From Cardiobacterium sp. Marseille-Q4385 (lineage in GTDB: Bacteria; Pseudomonadota; Gammaproteobacteria; Cardiobacteriales; Cardiobacteriaceae), in contig NZ_OU745373.1 of assembly GCF_916618745.1 (NCBI RefSeq), positions 496,001-560,000 of the forward strand: 64,000 bases of DNA. The letters run 5' to 3'. Numbering within the stretch: position 1 is the stretch's first letter; every line of letters starts with the position of its first letter. Below, piece after piece: positions 24,973 through 32,333 of this stretch. The notes under the pieces were generated by a model. The model did no database searches. It had not been told where the DNA came from and saw only the letters and a list, made by a program, of their open reading frames with translations. Position numbers and translations under genes: made by a program.

Positions 24973-26838
24973 ATGCACAAAGTCCTGCTTACCCTCGTCC
25001 TCAGCCTCGGCAGCCTCACCGACAGCAACGCCGAAAACATCCTTGACGCCGAAAACGCCATCAAAAACGGTGCCCCGCTTGCGGCCTACCAGCACCTCGC
25101 GCCGCACCCGCTCTACCCCTACCTGCAAGCGCGCGCCTACCGCGACGACCCCGCCACCCCAGTTGAGACCATCGTCGCCTTCCTCAAACAATACCCGGCC
25201 GACCCCTTCTCCACCCAGCTTGCCAAACAAAAATTCCCGTTGTGGCTCGCCAGCGGCAACAACGACGCCATCATCGCCGCCTACAGCGCCGACTACGCCG
25301 ATGCCGGCATCGAATGCGACTACCGCCTGGCCCAACTCAACAAAAACCACACCCGCGCCGCCACCCAAAAACTCGACGAACTCTGGGAACAGGACAAAAA
25401 CCTCGACGCCGAATGCAACACCCTCTTTGACCGCCTTGCCCACAGCGGCCATATCAGCGAAACCCAGACCGCCGCGCGCTTCCGCCAGGCGATGGAACAA
25501 AACAACCGCCTGATCGCCAGCTACCTTGCCGGCGCCCTGCATGGAGCCGCTGCCCAGGCCGCGCAAACCTGGCTCGACATCGACCAGGGCAACCTGCCGC
25601 TGGATGCCGCCTACAACCTTGCCCCCGACTGGCGCAGCGCCCTGCTCGCACAACAACTCGGCAAACGCCTGAAAAAAGACCCGGGAGCCATCGCCCAAGC
25701 TGCAAACGCCGCTGCCTTCGGCTACCTTTCGAACCCCAAAGACGCGGGCAAACTCTACAACCCGCTCCTGCGCAAACTCGCCGACAACGACGACCCGCAC
25801 ACCCTCACCATCTGGAACGCTATCCCTGCCGGCGAACACGAAGACAACACCATCTACGACCTCATCGCCTACGACCTGCGCCGCAGCGACTGGCGCGGCC
25901 TCGCCTCACACCTCGGCAAACTCGGCCCCGAAGCGCAAGACAAAGCCGAAATCCAATACTGGCTCGGCAAAGCCCTCGAAAAAAACGGTGACCGCGCCGG
26001 TGCCGACACACACTACCGCCGTGCCGCCGGCAAACGCGACTTCTACGGCTTCCTCGCCGCCGAAAAGCTCGGCGAAACCTTCCGCCTGAACGACCGCCCC
26101 GTGCGCCGTGACCAGCACTACACCACCATTGTCGGCCGTCCCGCCGCCTACCGCGCCCGCATCTTCCGTAACCTCGGCGACGACGCCCGCGCCAGCCAAG
26201 AATGGCAGGCACTCACCAAAAACCTCAGCCCTGCCGAAAACGCCCAGGCCGCCCTCTACGCCAGCGAAATCGGCTGGAACATCCAGGCCATCACCACCCT
26301 CGGCAAAGGCAAAAACTGGGACGCCCTCGAACTGCGCTTCCCCGTCGCCTACGAAAACCAGGTACGCCAACTCGCCAGCCGCCACGGCATCAGCCCGGCA
26401 CAAATACTGGCCATCATCCGCAAAGAAAGCATCTTCCAGCCGGGCATCGCCTCCAAAGCGGGCGCCATCGGCCTCATGCAAGTCATGCCTGCGACCGCCA
26501 GCCACACCGCCCAAAAAAACGGCATCCCGTACAGCGGCAAATGGCAGCTGACCGAACCGGACACCAACCTCGAAATCGGCAGCCAGTACCTCGCCGACCG
26601 CCTGAACGAATTTGGCCACCTTGCCTACGCGGCGGCGGCCTACAACGCCGGGCCCGCACGCGTGCGCCAATGGCAGGCACAATTCGCCGGCCTGCCGCTA
26701 GACGAATGGATCGCACAAATCCCGTTCAACGAAACCCGCGACTACGTCAAACGCGTCCTCGAATACGAAAAAGTGTACGAATACCGCCTCGGCCTGCCGC
26801 ACACCTCCTACAACAACGGCGCCGTCCGCCTGTGGTAA
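24973..26838 (+). CDS. slt: soluble lytic murein transglycosylase
   Basis: A 621-residue Slt70-type enzyme. A signal peptide comes first, then a long helical superhelix (U/L domain repeats such as YWLGKALEKNGDRAGADTHYRRAAG). The C-terminal catalytic domain has the Glu in ILAIIRKESIFQP, GAIGLMQVMPATA and YAAAAYNAGPARVRQW. Length matches the E. coli protein (about 645). It lies 8 bp after the previous transglycosylase gene. Confidence 0.92.
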   Translation: MHKVLLTLVLSLGSLTDSNAENILDAENAIKNGAPLAAYQHLAPHPLYPYLQARAYRDDPATPVETIVAFLKQYPADPFSTQLAKQKFPLWLASGNNDAIIAAYSADYADAGIECDYRLAQLNKNHTRAATQKLDELWEQDKNLDAECNTLFDRLAHSGHISETQTAARFRQAMEQNNRLIASYLAGALHGAAAQAAQTWLDIDQGNLPLDAAYNLAPDWRSALLAQQLGKRLKKDPGAIAQAANAAAFGYLSNPKDAGKLYNPLLRKLADNDDPHTLTIWNAIPAGEHEDNTIYDLIAYDLRRSDWRGLASHLGKLGPEAQDKAEIQYWLGKALEKNGDRAGADTHYRRAAGKRDFYGFLAAEKLGETFRLNDRPVRRDQHYTTIVGRPAAYRARIFRNLGDDARASQEWQALTKNLSPAENAQAALYASEIGWNIQAITTLGKGKNWDALELRFPVAYENQVRQLASRHGISPAQILAIIRKESIFQPGIASKAGAIGLMQVMPATASHTAQKNGIPYSGKWQLTEPDTNLEIGSQYLADRLNEFGHLAYAAAAYNAGPARVRQWQAQFAGLPLDEWIAQIPFNETRDYVKRVLEYEKVYEYRLGLPHTSYNNGAVRLW

Positions 26839-26848
26839 AGGAACAGCC

Positions 26849-27247
26849 ATGAACAACAAACAACTCGCCCCCGCCCTCATTCTCTCCCTGCTGCTCACCG
26901 CCTGCGGCAGCGGCAACCCAACCCCGCCGCACATCACCCTGGAAAGCGAAACGCCGGACGAGGTGCCCGAATACCGGCACACGCCCCGCCAGCTCGACCT
27001 GCCCATCACCAACCAGTGGGACAACTGGCACTGCAACGAAGGCGACCTCACCGTGCGCTACGCCGACAGCAGCAAAACGCGCCTGCAAGTGCGCTACGCA
27101 GGCGGCGAACAAACCCTGGAAGCGCGCCCCGGCAATAACCCTGCCACCTTTGAAAACGGCCAGCTCGCCTTCCACTGCGACGGCAAACAGGCCGTCCTCG
27201 CCCGCCCGGCCTCCGCCGACATTCTCATGAGCGGTTGCCACCCCTGA
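26849..27247 (+). CDS. lipoprotein, MliC-like lysozyme inhibitor family
   Basis: A 132-residue lipoprotein (ILSLLLTAC lipobox). The mature domain has the MliC/YdhA pattern: a Cys at WHCNEGDLTVRYAD, beta segments LQVRYAGGEQTLE, then FENGQLAFHCDGKQAVLARP and a terminal Cys. MliC proteins block host c-type lysozyme. It is the last gene before a terminator and is 10 bp after slt, so the operon combines cell-wall cutting enzymes with a possible lysozyme shield (inference). Confidence 0.78.
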   Translation: MNNKQLAPALILSLLLTACGSGNPTPPHITLESETPDEVPEYRHTPRQLDLPITNQWDNWHCNEGDLTVRYADSSKTRLQVRYAGGEQTLEARPGNNPATFENGQLAFHCDGKQAVLARPASADILMSGCHP

Positions 27248-27264
27248 CACATCGCCAGATAAAA

Positions 27265-27291
27265 AACCGCTGACCGTGCAGCGGTTTTTTT
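27265..27291 (+). terminator. rho-independent terminator of the XpaC-TelA-SLT operon
   Basis: Stem AACCGCTG/CAGCGGTT with a 6-nt loop and a T tract, 18 bp after the lipoprotein stop. Confidence 0.9.
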
Positions 27292-27371
27292 ATGCGACAA
27301 GCGGGGTAACCACATCGTTCTTTACCACCGCTTGGCTATAATCCTGCCGTCCCCACCACCATTGCGCACCC

Positions 27372-28979
27372 ATGAGCGAAAAACGCCGCATCGTCGTCAT
27401 CAGCTTTCTCGGCACCGTCCTCGACAGCGGTCAGGGCGAGGGCCGCTGGCAGAAATGGCGGCCAAACGTCGCCCTCAACCAGCGTCAGGACCTCAGCGTG
27501 GACCGCATCGAGCTCTTCTGCGCCGAAAAATTCCACGATCTCGCCGAACACGTCCGCGCCGACATCCGCCATGTCGCGCCGCATACCGCCGTCAACCTCG
27601 TGCCGATGGAACTGGAAAACCCCTGGGATTTCAGCGAAGTCTATACCCGCTTGCACGACTGGGCAGCGGATTACCCCTTTGACAGCGAGCAGGAAGAATA
27701 CTGGGTGCACATCACGACCGGCACCCACGTCGCGCAAATCTGCCTTTTCCTCCTCGTTGAATCGCGGCAAATTCCCGGCATCCTCCTGCAAACCGCGCCG
27801 CCGAAGAACCAGAAACGGCAAATGATGCGCGGCGAAGTCGGCAGCGTCGAGCTGATTGACCTGGATCTCGCCCGCTACGATGCCCTGGCCGCCCGTCTTG
27901 CCGCCGTGCGCGATGACGCCGTGCGTTACCTGAAAAGCGGCATCGCCACGCGCAACGCCGCCTTCAACCGCATGATTGCCGAAATCGAGCAAGTCGCGCT
28001 GAACAGCCCCTCGCCGATTCTCCTCAACGGCCCGACCGGCGCGGGCAAATCCATGCTGGCACGGCGCATCTACGAGCTCAAAAAAGCGCGGCATCAGGTA
28101 CGCGGTGCCTTCATTGACGTCAACTGCGCCACCCTGCGTGGCGACGGCGCGGCATCCGCCCTTTTCGGCCACAAAAAAGGTGCCTTCACCGGCGCGGTGG
28201 AAAAGCGCGACGGCTACCTGAAAAGTGCCGACGGCGGCGTCCTTTTTCTCGACGAAATCGGCGAACTCGGTCTGGACGAACAGGCCATGCTGCTGAAAGC
28301 ACTGGAAGAAAAACACTACTATCCCGTCGGCAGCGACACGGAAATCACCAGCAACTTCCAGCTCATCAGCGGCACCAACCGCGACTTGCGCGACGACGTG
28401 CGCGCGGGCCGCTTCCGCGAAGACCTCTACGCACGCATCAACATCTGGAATTACCCGCTGCCCGCATTGGCCGACAGACGCGAGGACATCGAGCCCAACA
28501 TCGCCCACCAGCTCGCCCTCGCCTCACAAGAGCTTGGCCGCACCACCCGCTTCAACAAAGAAGCGCGCGCCGCCTACCTCGGTTTTGCCCTCTCGCCGGA
28601 GGCACCGTGGCGCGGCAATTTCCGCGATCTCGCCGCCAGCATCATGCGTCTCGCCACTCTCGCGCCACAGGGACGGATCACCACCGAACTGGTGCAGGCG
28701 GAAATCGCCCGCCTGCGCTGGCTGTGGCAGGACACGAGCGCCCCTGCCGCGAGCCTCATCCCCGCCAAAGCAAATCCCGACGGCCTTGACCTTTTCGACC
28801 GCCTGCAACTGGAAAACGTCATCACCGTCTGCCGTCAGCATAAAACCCTCGCCGCCGCCGGCCGCGCCCTCTACCACATCTCGCGCGAACAGCGCGCCAC
28901 CGCCAACGACAGCGACCGCCTGCGCAAATACCTGCACAAATTTGGATTGACGTGGGCGGATATCACGGCGTCTTCATAA
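27372..28979 (+). CDS. rtcR: RNA repair transcriptional activator RtcR (CARF plus sigma-54 AAA+)
   Basis: A 535-residue bacterial enhancer-binding protein. The N-terminal 180 residues are the RtcR/CARF ligand-sensing domain (RRIVVISFLGTVLDSGQG, HITTGTHVAQICLFLLVESR). The AAA+ part has Walker A GPTGAGKS (G220-S227), the sigma-54 contact loop GAFTGA (270-275) and GGVLFLDEIGEL. A C-terminal helix-turn-helix follows (LQLENVITVCRQHKTLAAAGRALY). RtcR is known to sense RNA fragments and switch on sigma-54-dependent RNA-repair operons. The matching promoter lies 2.5 kb downstream at 31449, before the Y-RNA array. Confidence 0.95.
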   Translation: MSEKRRIVVISFLGTVLDSGQGEGRWQKWRPNVALNQRQDLSVDRIELFCAEKFHDLAEHVRADIRHVAPHTAVNLVPMELENPWDFSEVYTRLHDWAADYPFDSEQEEYWVHITTGTHVAQICLFLLVESRQIPGILLQTAPPKNQKRQMMRGEVGSVELIDLDLARYDALAARLAAVRDDAVRYLKSGIATRNAAFNRMIAEIEQVALNSPSPILLNGPTGAGKSMLARRIYELKKARHQVRGAFIDVNCATLRGDGAASALFGHKKGAFTGAVEKRDGYLKSADGGVLFLDEIGELGLDEQAMLLKALEEKHYYPVGSDTEITSNFQLISGTNRDLRDDVRAGRFREDLYARINIWNYPLPALADRREDIEPNIAHQLALASQELGRTTRFNKEARAAYLGFALSPEAPWRGNFRDLAASIMRLATLAPQGRITTELVQAEIARLRWLWQDTSAPAASLIPAKANPDGLDLFDRLQLENVITVCRQHKTLAAAGRALYHISREQRATANDSDRLRKYLHKFGLTWADITASS

Positions 28980-29076
28980 AATTGCCGCTATTTGCGCCCC
29001 CATCGCGCATCGCTGATAATCGCTTGGGGCATTTACTAACAGCCCCGCTCATTCCATCACAAAGGAGACCCACATC

Positions 29077-30126
29077 ATGACCGAAACCGTCAAAGCCTAC
29101 GCCGCCCAATCTGCTACCAGCCCACTTACCCCTTTCACCTTCGAATACCGCACGCCGCGCGCCGACGACGTCGTTATCGACATCCTCTACACCGGCGTCT
29201 GCCACAGCGACCTGCACACCGCCCGTAACGACTGGGGCGGCACGATATACCCCGTAGTGCCGGGTCATGAAATCGTCGGTCGCGTACGCAGCGTCGGCGC
29301 GAAGGTCAGCAAGTTCAAGGCCGGCGACCTCGTCGGCGTTGGCTGCCTCGTCGATAGCTGCCGCCACTGCGAACCCTGCAAACACGATCTCGAGCAATAC
29401 TGCGAAAACGGCTTCGTCGCGACTTACAGCAGCATCGACAAACACGATGGCCAGCCCACCTACGGCGGCTATGCCAAAACCATCACCGTCAGCGACGCCT
29501 TCGTGCTGAAAGTGCCGGAAAACCTCAATACCAAAGCCGTGCCGCCCATCCTCTGCGCCGGCATCACCACCTGGTCGCCGCTGCGCCACTGGAACATCGG
29601 TAAAGGCAGCAAAGTCGCGGTTATCGGCCTCGGCGGCCTCGGTCATATGGCGATTAAACTCGCTCACGCCCTCGGCGCAGAAGTCACCCTGTTCTCGCGC
29701 AGCCCCGGCAAAACGGCTGACGCCAAACGCCTCGGCGCGCACAACGTAGTGATTTCCACCGATGCCGCGCAGATGCAAAGCGTGGCGAACCAGTTTGAGC
29801 TCATCATCGACACCGTGCCCTATGCGCACGACGTCAACCCCTACATCCCGACGCTGAAACTCGACGGCACGCTGGTGTACGTCGGCCTGCTGGGCGAAGT
29901 CACCCCGCCGCTGAATACCGTGCCGATGATCCTTGGCCGCCGCACGGTCGCTGGTTCCCTTATCGGCGGCATCAAAGAAACGCAAGAGCTGCTGGATTTC
30001 TGCGGTGAGCACAACATCACCGCCGACGTGGAAATGATCAACATGGCCGACATCAACGCCGCCTACGAGCGGATGCTGAAAAGCGACGTCAAATACCGCT
30101 TCGTGATCGACATCGCCACGCTGTAA
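29077..30126 (+). CDS. zinc-dependent alcohol/aldehyde dehydrogenase, YahK/CAD-like
   Basis: A 349-residue medium-chain dehydrogenase. Catalytic zinc ligands are visible in GVCHSDLHTARNDW and VPGHEIVGRV, structural zinc cysteines in CRHCEPCKHDLEQYC, and the NADP(H) fold in VAVIGLGGLGHMAIKLA. The C-terminus DVKYRFVIDIATL matches E. coli YahK, a broad-range NADPH-dependent aldehyde reductase. AAGGAGA precedes the ATG. It lies between rtcR and the repeat region and has no evident link to RNA repair. Confidence 0.93.
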   Translation: MTETVKAYAAQSATSPLTPFTFEYRTPRADDVVIDILYTGVCHSDLHTARNDWGGTIYPVVPGHEIVGRVRSVGAKVSKFKAGDLVGVGCLVDSCRHCEPCKHDLEQYCENGFVATYSSIDKHDGQPTYGGYAKTITVSDAFVLKVPENLNTKAVPPILCAGITTWSPLRHWNIGKGSKVAVIGLGGLGHMAIKLAHALGAEVTLFSRSPGKTADAKRLGAHNVVISTDAAQMQSVANQFELIIDTVPYAHDVNPYIPTLKLDGTLVYVGLLGEVTPPLNTVPMILGRRTVAGSLIGGIKETQELLDFCGEHNITADVEMINMADINAAYERMLKSDVKYRFVIDIATL

Positions 30127-30146
30127 AGCGTTTTACCCCTACGAGA

Positions 30147-30170
30147 AAAGCCCGCGCAAGCGGGCTTTTT
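30147..30170 (+). terminator. rho-independent terminator after the dehydrogenase
   Basis: Perfect stem AAAGCCCGC/GCGGGCTTT with tetraloop GCAA and a T tract, 20 bp after the stop codon at 30126. Confidence 0.92.
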
Positions 30171-30179
30171 AGCAAGCAG

Positions 30180-31200
30180 AAAGCCACCAAGCGGGATAAA
30201 CGCTGGGTTTGTGGGTAGCCGCCAAGCGGGGTAAACGCTGGTTTTGTATTCCCCCCTTCCGGCCTGCGGCCACCTTCCCCCGCAAGCGGGGGAAGGGATT
30301 TTCCCATGCACGATTCGGGATTGGATGCGTGCCAGGCGGGGCGAACACTGGCCTCGCGAACAGCACCAAGCTGGATAAATCCTGGTTTTGTATTCCCCCT
30401 TCCGGCCTGCGGCCACCTTCCCGGGTACCCATGAAAAAAATGCGAGCATTTTTTTTTCATGGGAGCCCCGTCCCCCGCAAGCGGGGGAAGGGATTTTCCC
30501 ATGCACGATTCGGGATTGGGTGCGCGCTAGGCGGGGCGAACACTAGCCTCGCGAACAGCACCAAGCTGGATAAATGCTAGGTTTGCGGGCGGCTGCTAAG
30601 CGGGATAAACGCTGGTTTTGTATTCCCCCCTTCCGGTCTGCGGCCACCTTACCCCGCAAGCGGGGGAAGGGATTTTCCCATGCACGATTCGGGATTGGGT
30701 GCGCGCTAGGCGGGGCGAACACTAGCCTCGCGAACAGCACCAAGCTGGATAAATGCTAGGTTTGCGGGCGGCTGCTAAGCGGGATAAACGCTGGTTTTGT
30801 ATTCCCCCCTTCCGGTCTGCGGCCACCTTACCCCGCAAGCGGGGGAAGGGATTTTCCCATGCACGATTCGGGATTGGGTGCGCGCCAAGCGGGACAAATA
30901 CTGGGCTTGTGAGTGACCGCCAAGCGGGATAAATACGGGGTTTGTGAGCGGTCGCCAAGCGGGATGAATACTGAGTTTGTGAGTGGCCGCCAAGCGGGAT
31001 AAATACGGGGTTTGTGGACGCCCGCCAAGTGGGATAAATCCTGGTTTTGTATTCCCCCCTTCCAGCCTGCGGCCACCTTCCCGGGTACCCATGAAAAAAA
31101 TGCGAGCATTTTTTTCATGGGAGCCCCGTCCCCCGCAAGCGGGGGAAGGAATTTTCCCATGCACGATTCGGGATTGGGTGCACGCTAGGCGGGCGGGGCG
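30180..31200. repeat. non-coding repeat cluster (179-bp direct repeats, REP-like hairpins, CAAGCGGGATAAA units)
   Basis: No gene is supported here. The unit GCCAAGCGGGATAAA followed by a CTGGGTTT-like tail recurs many times. A 179-bp block is repeated in direct tandem: sequence from about 30474 to 30712 reappears 179 bp later. Hairpins of the type CCTTCCCCCGC/GCGGGGGAAGG occur at 30273, 30474, 30653, 30832 and about 31130. A palindrome CCATGAAAAAAATGC/GCATTTTTTTTCATGG appears near 30430 and again near 31089. Related single units occur at about 15432, 36383, 36481 and 41138, and an array in reverse orientation at 59308-59490. Confidence 0.85.
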
Positions 31201-31448
31201 AACACTGGCCTCACGCGCGGGATGGACTTTTGCGCACCGAGCAAGTGCCGACTGCTTCCGGCGTTCTTTGCAAGAACACTGCCAAGCGGGCAGGATAGGC
31301 ACACGCAAGATGGCTATTTTATTTTCTAGATAACGATTTATCTGGATAGTTTCCTTACGATTTCTGGATAAACTTCTTGCTACATGCTATTCAATTTATC
31401 TATTTATTATCAGTGTGTTGTGAAAGTTTTTTGCCGCCTTTCGCGATT

Positions 31449-31464
31449 TGGCACATTTTCGGCA
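31449..31464 (+). promoter_or_regulatory. sigma-54 (-24/-12) promoter of the Y RNA-Ro60 operon
   Basis: TGGCACATTTTCGGCA carries the -24 element TGGCAC and a -12 GC exactly 12 bp after the GG, as required for sigma-54 (consensus TGGCAC-N5-TTGCA). The start expected about 12 nt after the GC falls at about 31475, next to the 5' end of the first Y RNA stem (31477). The upstream 130 bp are AT-rich, suiting activator and IHF contact. RtcR encoded at 27372 is the obvious activator. Confidence 0.85.
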
Positions 31465-31476
31465 ATAGGGTAGGTG

Positions 31477-31579
31477 CAGATAAATGCTGAAGGAACTACA
31501 TTGGAGGGGAGAGTCCTCAACGCACTCATCACCTCAGCGTGCTAATAACACGACTGTTTTCTTCATCCCTCGTTATCTG
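31477..31579 (+). ncRNA. Y RNA module 1 (no tRNA-like domain)
   Basis: Terminal stem CAGATAA (31477-31483) pairs with TTATCTG (31573-31579). It is followed by the conserved Ro-binding-type motif ATGCTGAAGGAACTACA (31484-31500) and, before the closing strand, TTTTCTTCATCCCTCG. The interior has GAGG/CCTC and GCTGAAGG/CCTCAGC pairings instead of T- and D-arms. Its 5' end coincides with the predicted sigma-54 start. Confidence 0.78.
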
Positions 31580-31582
31580 TAC

Positions 31583-31705
31583 GCGCCGAATGCGCGGGGA
31601 ACTACAGGAAAACAAGGTCGCGGGTTCGAGTCCCGCCCCGTTGGCCCGCCAACGGGTAGTTCAGTTGGATAGAACATGTCGCGTTTCCCGCTACCTCGTC
31701 GGCGC
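31583..31705 (+). ncRNA. YrlA-type Y RNA module 2 with permuted tRNA-like domain
   Basis: Terminal stem GCGCCGA/TCGGCGC encloses the motif ATGCGCGGGGAACTACA (31590-31606). The T-arm follows (stem 31620-31624/31632-31636, loop TTCGAGT). The acceptor 3' strand CCCGTTGG (31637-31644) pairs perfectly, across a 4-nt cap, with CCAACGGG (31649-31656). A D-arm GTTC-loop-GAAC then follows with TA at the positions of tRNA U8 and A9. Order T-arm, capped acceptor, D-arm is the YrlA arrangement, so there is no free CCA end. Confidence 0.85.
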
Positions 31706-31730
31706 GGCGCTATGCCCTTGCGGTGTAGCG

Positions 31731-31974
31731 CAGGGCAGTCAAATGCCGAAGGAATTACAGCCTCCAACGCTCGTGGTCGTGGGTTCGAATCCCGCCCCTG
31801 CCGCCATCAATGCCAATCCCAGAATCAAGCTGGGAAGGCGGCGCGCCGCAGACAGTATCTTTGAATACGGCAAGGCGCGCCAACACCGCCAGATGATTTC
31901 TGGGATTGGCATTTGGCAGGGTAGCTCAGAGGTAGAGCACGTAAAAATTTCTTCCCCCCTCGTTGACTGTCCTG
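31731..31974 (+). ncRNA. YrlA-type Y RNA module 3 with insertion in the acceptor cap
   Basis: Terminal stem CAGGGCAGTCAA (31731-31742) pairs with TTGACTGTCCTG (31963-31974). The motif ATGCCGAAGGAATTACA is at 31743-31759. The T-arm has loop TTCGAAT (31784-31790). The acceptor strands CCCTGCC (31796-31802) and GGCAGGG (31915-31921) are fully complementary but separated by 112 nt instead of a few. The D-arm is GCTC/GAGC. The 112-nt insertion is a MITE-like repeat that folds on itself. Confidence 0.83.
31809..31913. repeat. MITE-like palindromic repeat, copy 2, inside Y RNA module 3
   Basis: Perfect 16-bp terminal inverted repeats (AATGCCAATCCCAGAA at 31809-31824 and its complement at 31898-31913). 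The core, AAGCTGGGAAGGCGGCGCGC at 31827-31846 followed by GAATACGGCAAGGCGCGCC, matches the repeat at 15729-15830. In RNA it would extend the acceptor helix as a long hairpin. Confidence 0.8.
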
Positions 31975-31994
31975 CGCTGCGTCGCGCGCTGTAG

Positions 31995-32137
31995 CGCAGA
32001 GCGGACAAATGCCGAAGGAATTACAGCATTCCCGGGTCGTGGCGCGGGTTCGAATCCCGCCCCTGCTGCACGATGGCAGGGTAGTTTAGCGGTAGAACAT
32101 GACCGTCTGTTTCTTCACTCTTGTTGTCCGCTCTGCG
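31995..32137 (+). ncRNA. YrlA-type Y RNA module 4 with permuted tRNA-like domain
   Basis: The terminal stem is a perfect 14 bp, CGCAGAGCGGACAA (31995-32008) with TTGTCCGCTCTGCG (32124-32137). The motif ATGCCGAAGGAATTACA is at 32009-32025. The T-arm is GCGGG-TTCGAAT-CCCGC (32044-32060). Acceptor strands CCCTGCT (32061-32067) and GGCAGGG (32075-32081) are capped by a 7-nt loop, and the D-arm GTTT/GAAC follows. Confidence 0.86.
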
Positions 32138-32152
32138 TTGCGCCGCTGTGGC

Positions 32153-32217
32153 GCGGCGGGTTGCATAACCGTTTTGTTTGCCGGATGTCCGCTGTGGGCA
32201 TCCGGGCAACCCGCCGC
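32153..32217 (+). other. long hairpin between Y RNA modules 4 and 5
   Basis: A 12-bp perfect stem GCGGCGGGTTGC (32153-32164)/GCAACCCGCCGC (32206-32217) contains a second 7-bp hairpin CCGGATG/CATCCGG (32181-32187/32199-32205) stacked on its 3' strand, with a 16-nt 5' bulge. A small hairpin GCCGTG-CAG-CACGGC follows at 32226-32240. These could be processing signals or a separate structured domain. Confidence 0.6.
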
Positions 32218-32245
32218 GACACGCTGCCGTGCAGCACGGCGCATC

Positions 32246-32303
32246 TGGCGAATGCCGGCAGGACTACATCTCGAAAATGACGTCCTGTCACCACTTGTCG
32301 CCA
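32246..32303 (+). ncRNA. Y RNA module 5, minimal Ro-binding stem
   Basis: A 58-nt module: terminal stem TGGCGA (32246-32251)/TCGCCA (32298-32303), motif ATGCCGGCAGGACTACA (32252-32268), inner pairing CAGGA/TCCTG and closing strand CACCACTTG. There is no tRNA-like insert. It ends 30 nt before the rsr start codon, so it may also affect rsr translation. Confidence 0.7.
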
Positions 32304-32333
32304 TCACAAATTCATATAAGAAGGACAAAAATC

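Noticed and set aside
30063..31333. Repetitive open frames in the repeat cluster encoding Pro/Arg-rich peptides
   Set aside because: They are translations of dispersed DNA repeats in several frames and have no start signals or family matches.
31616..32100. Apparent tRNA genes (D-arm GGTAGTTCAG and T-arm GGTTCGAATCC)
   Set aside because: Read as normal tRNAs, the acceptor strands do not pair, there is no usable anticodon arm, and inter-arm distances are far too long. The strands pair only in the permuted order, as in YrlA Y RNAs.
31484..32280. Several short open frames on both strands in the Y RNA array
   Set aside because: They lack ribosome-binding sites and known domains, and their sequence is explained by conserved RNA structure.
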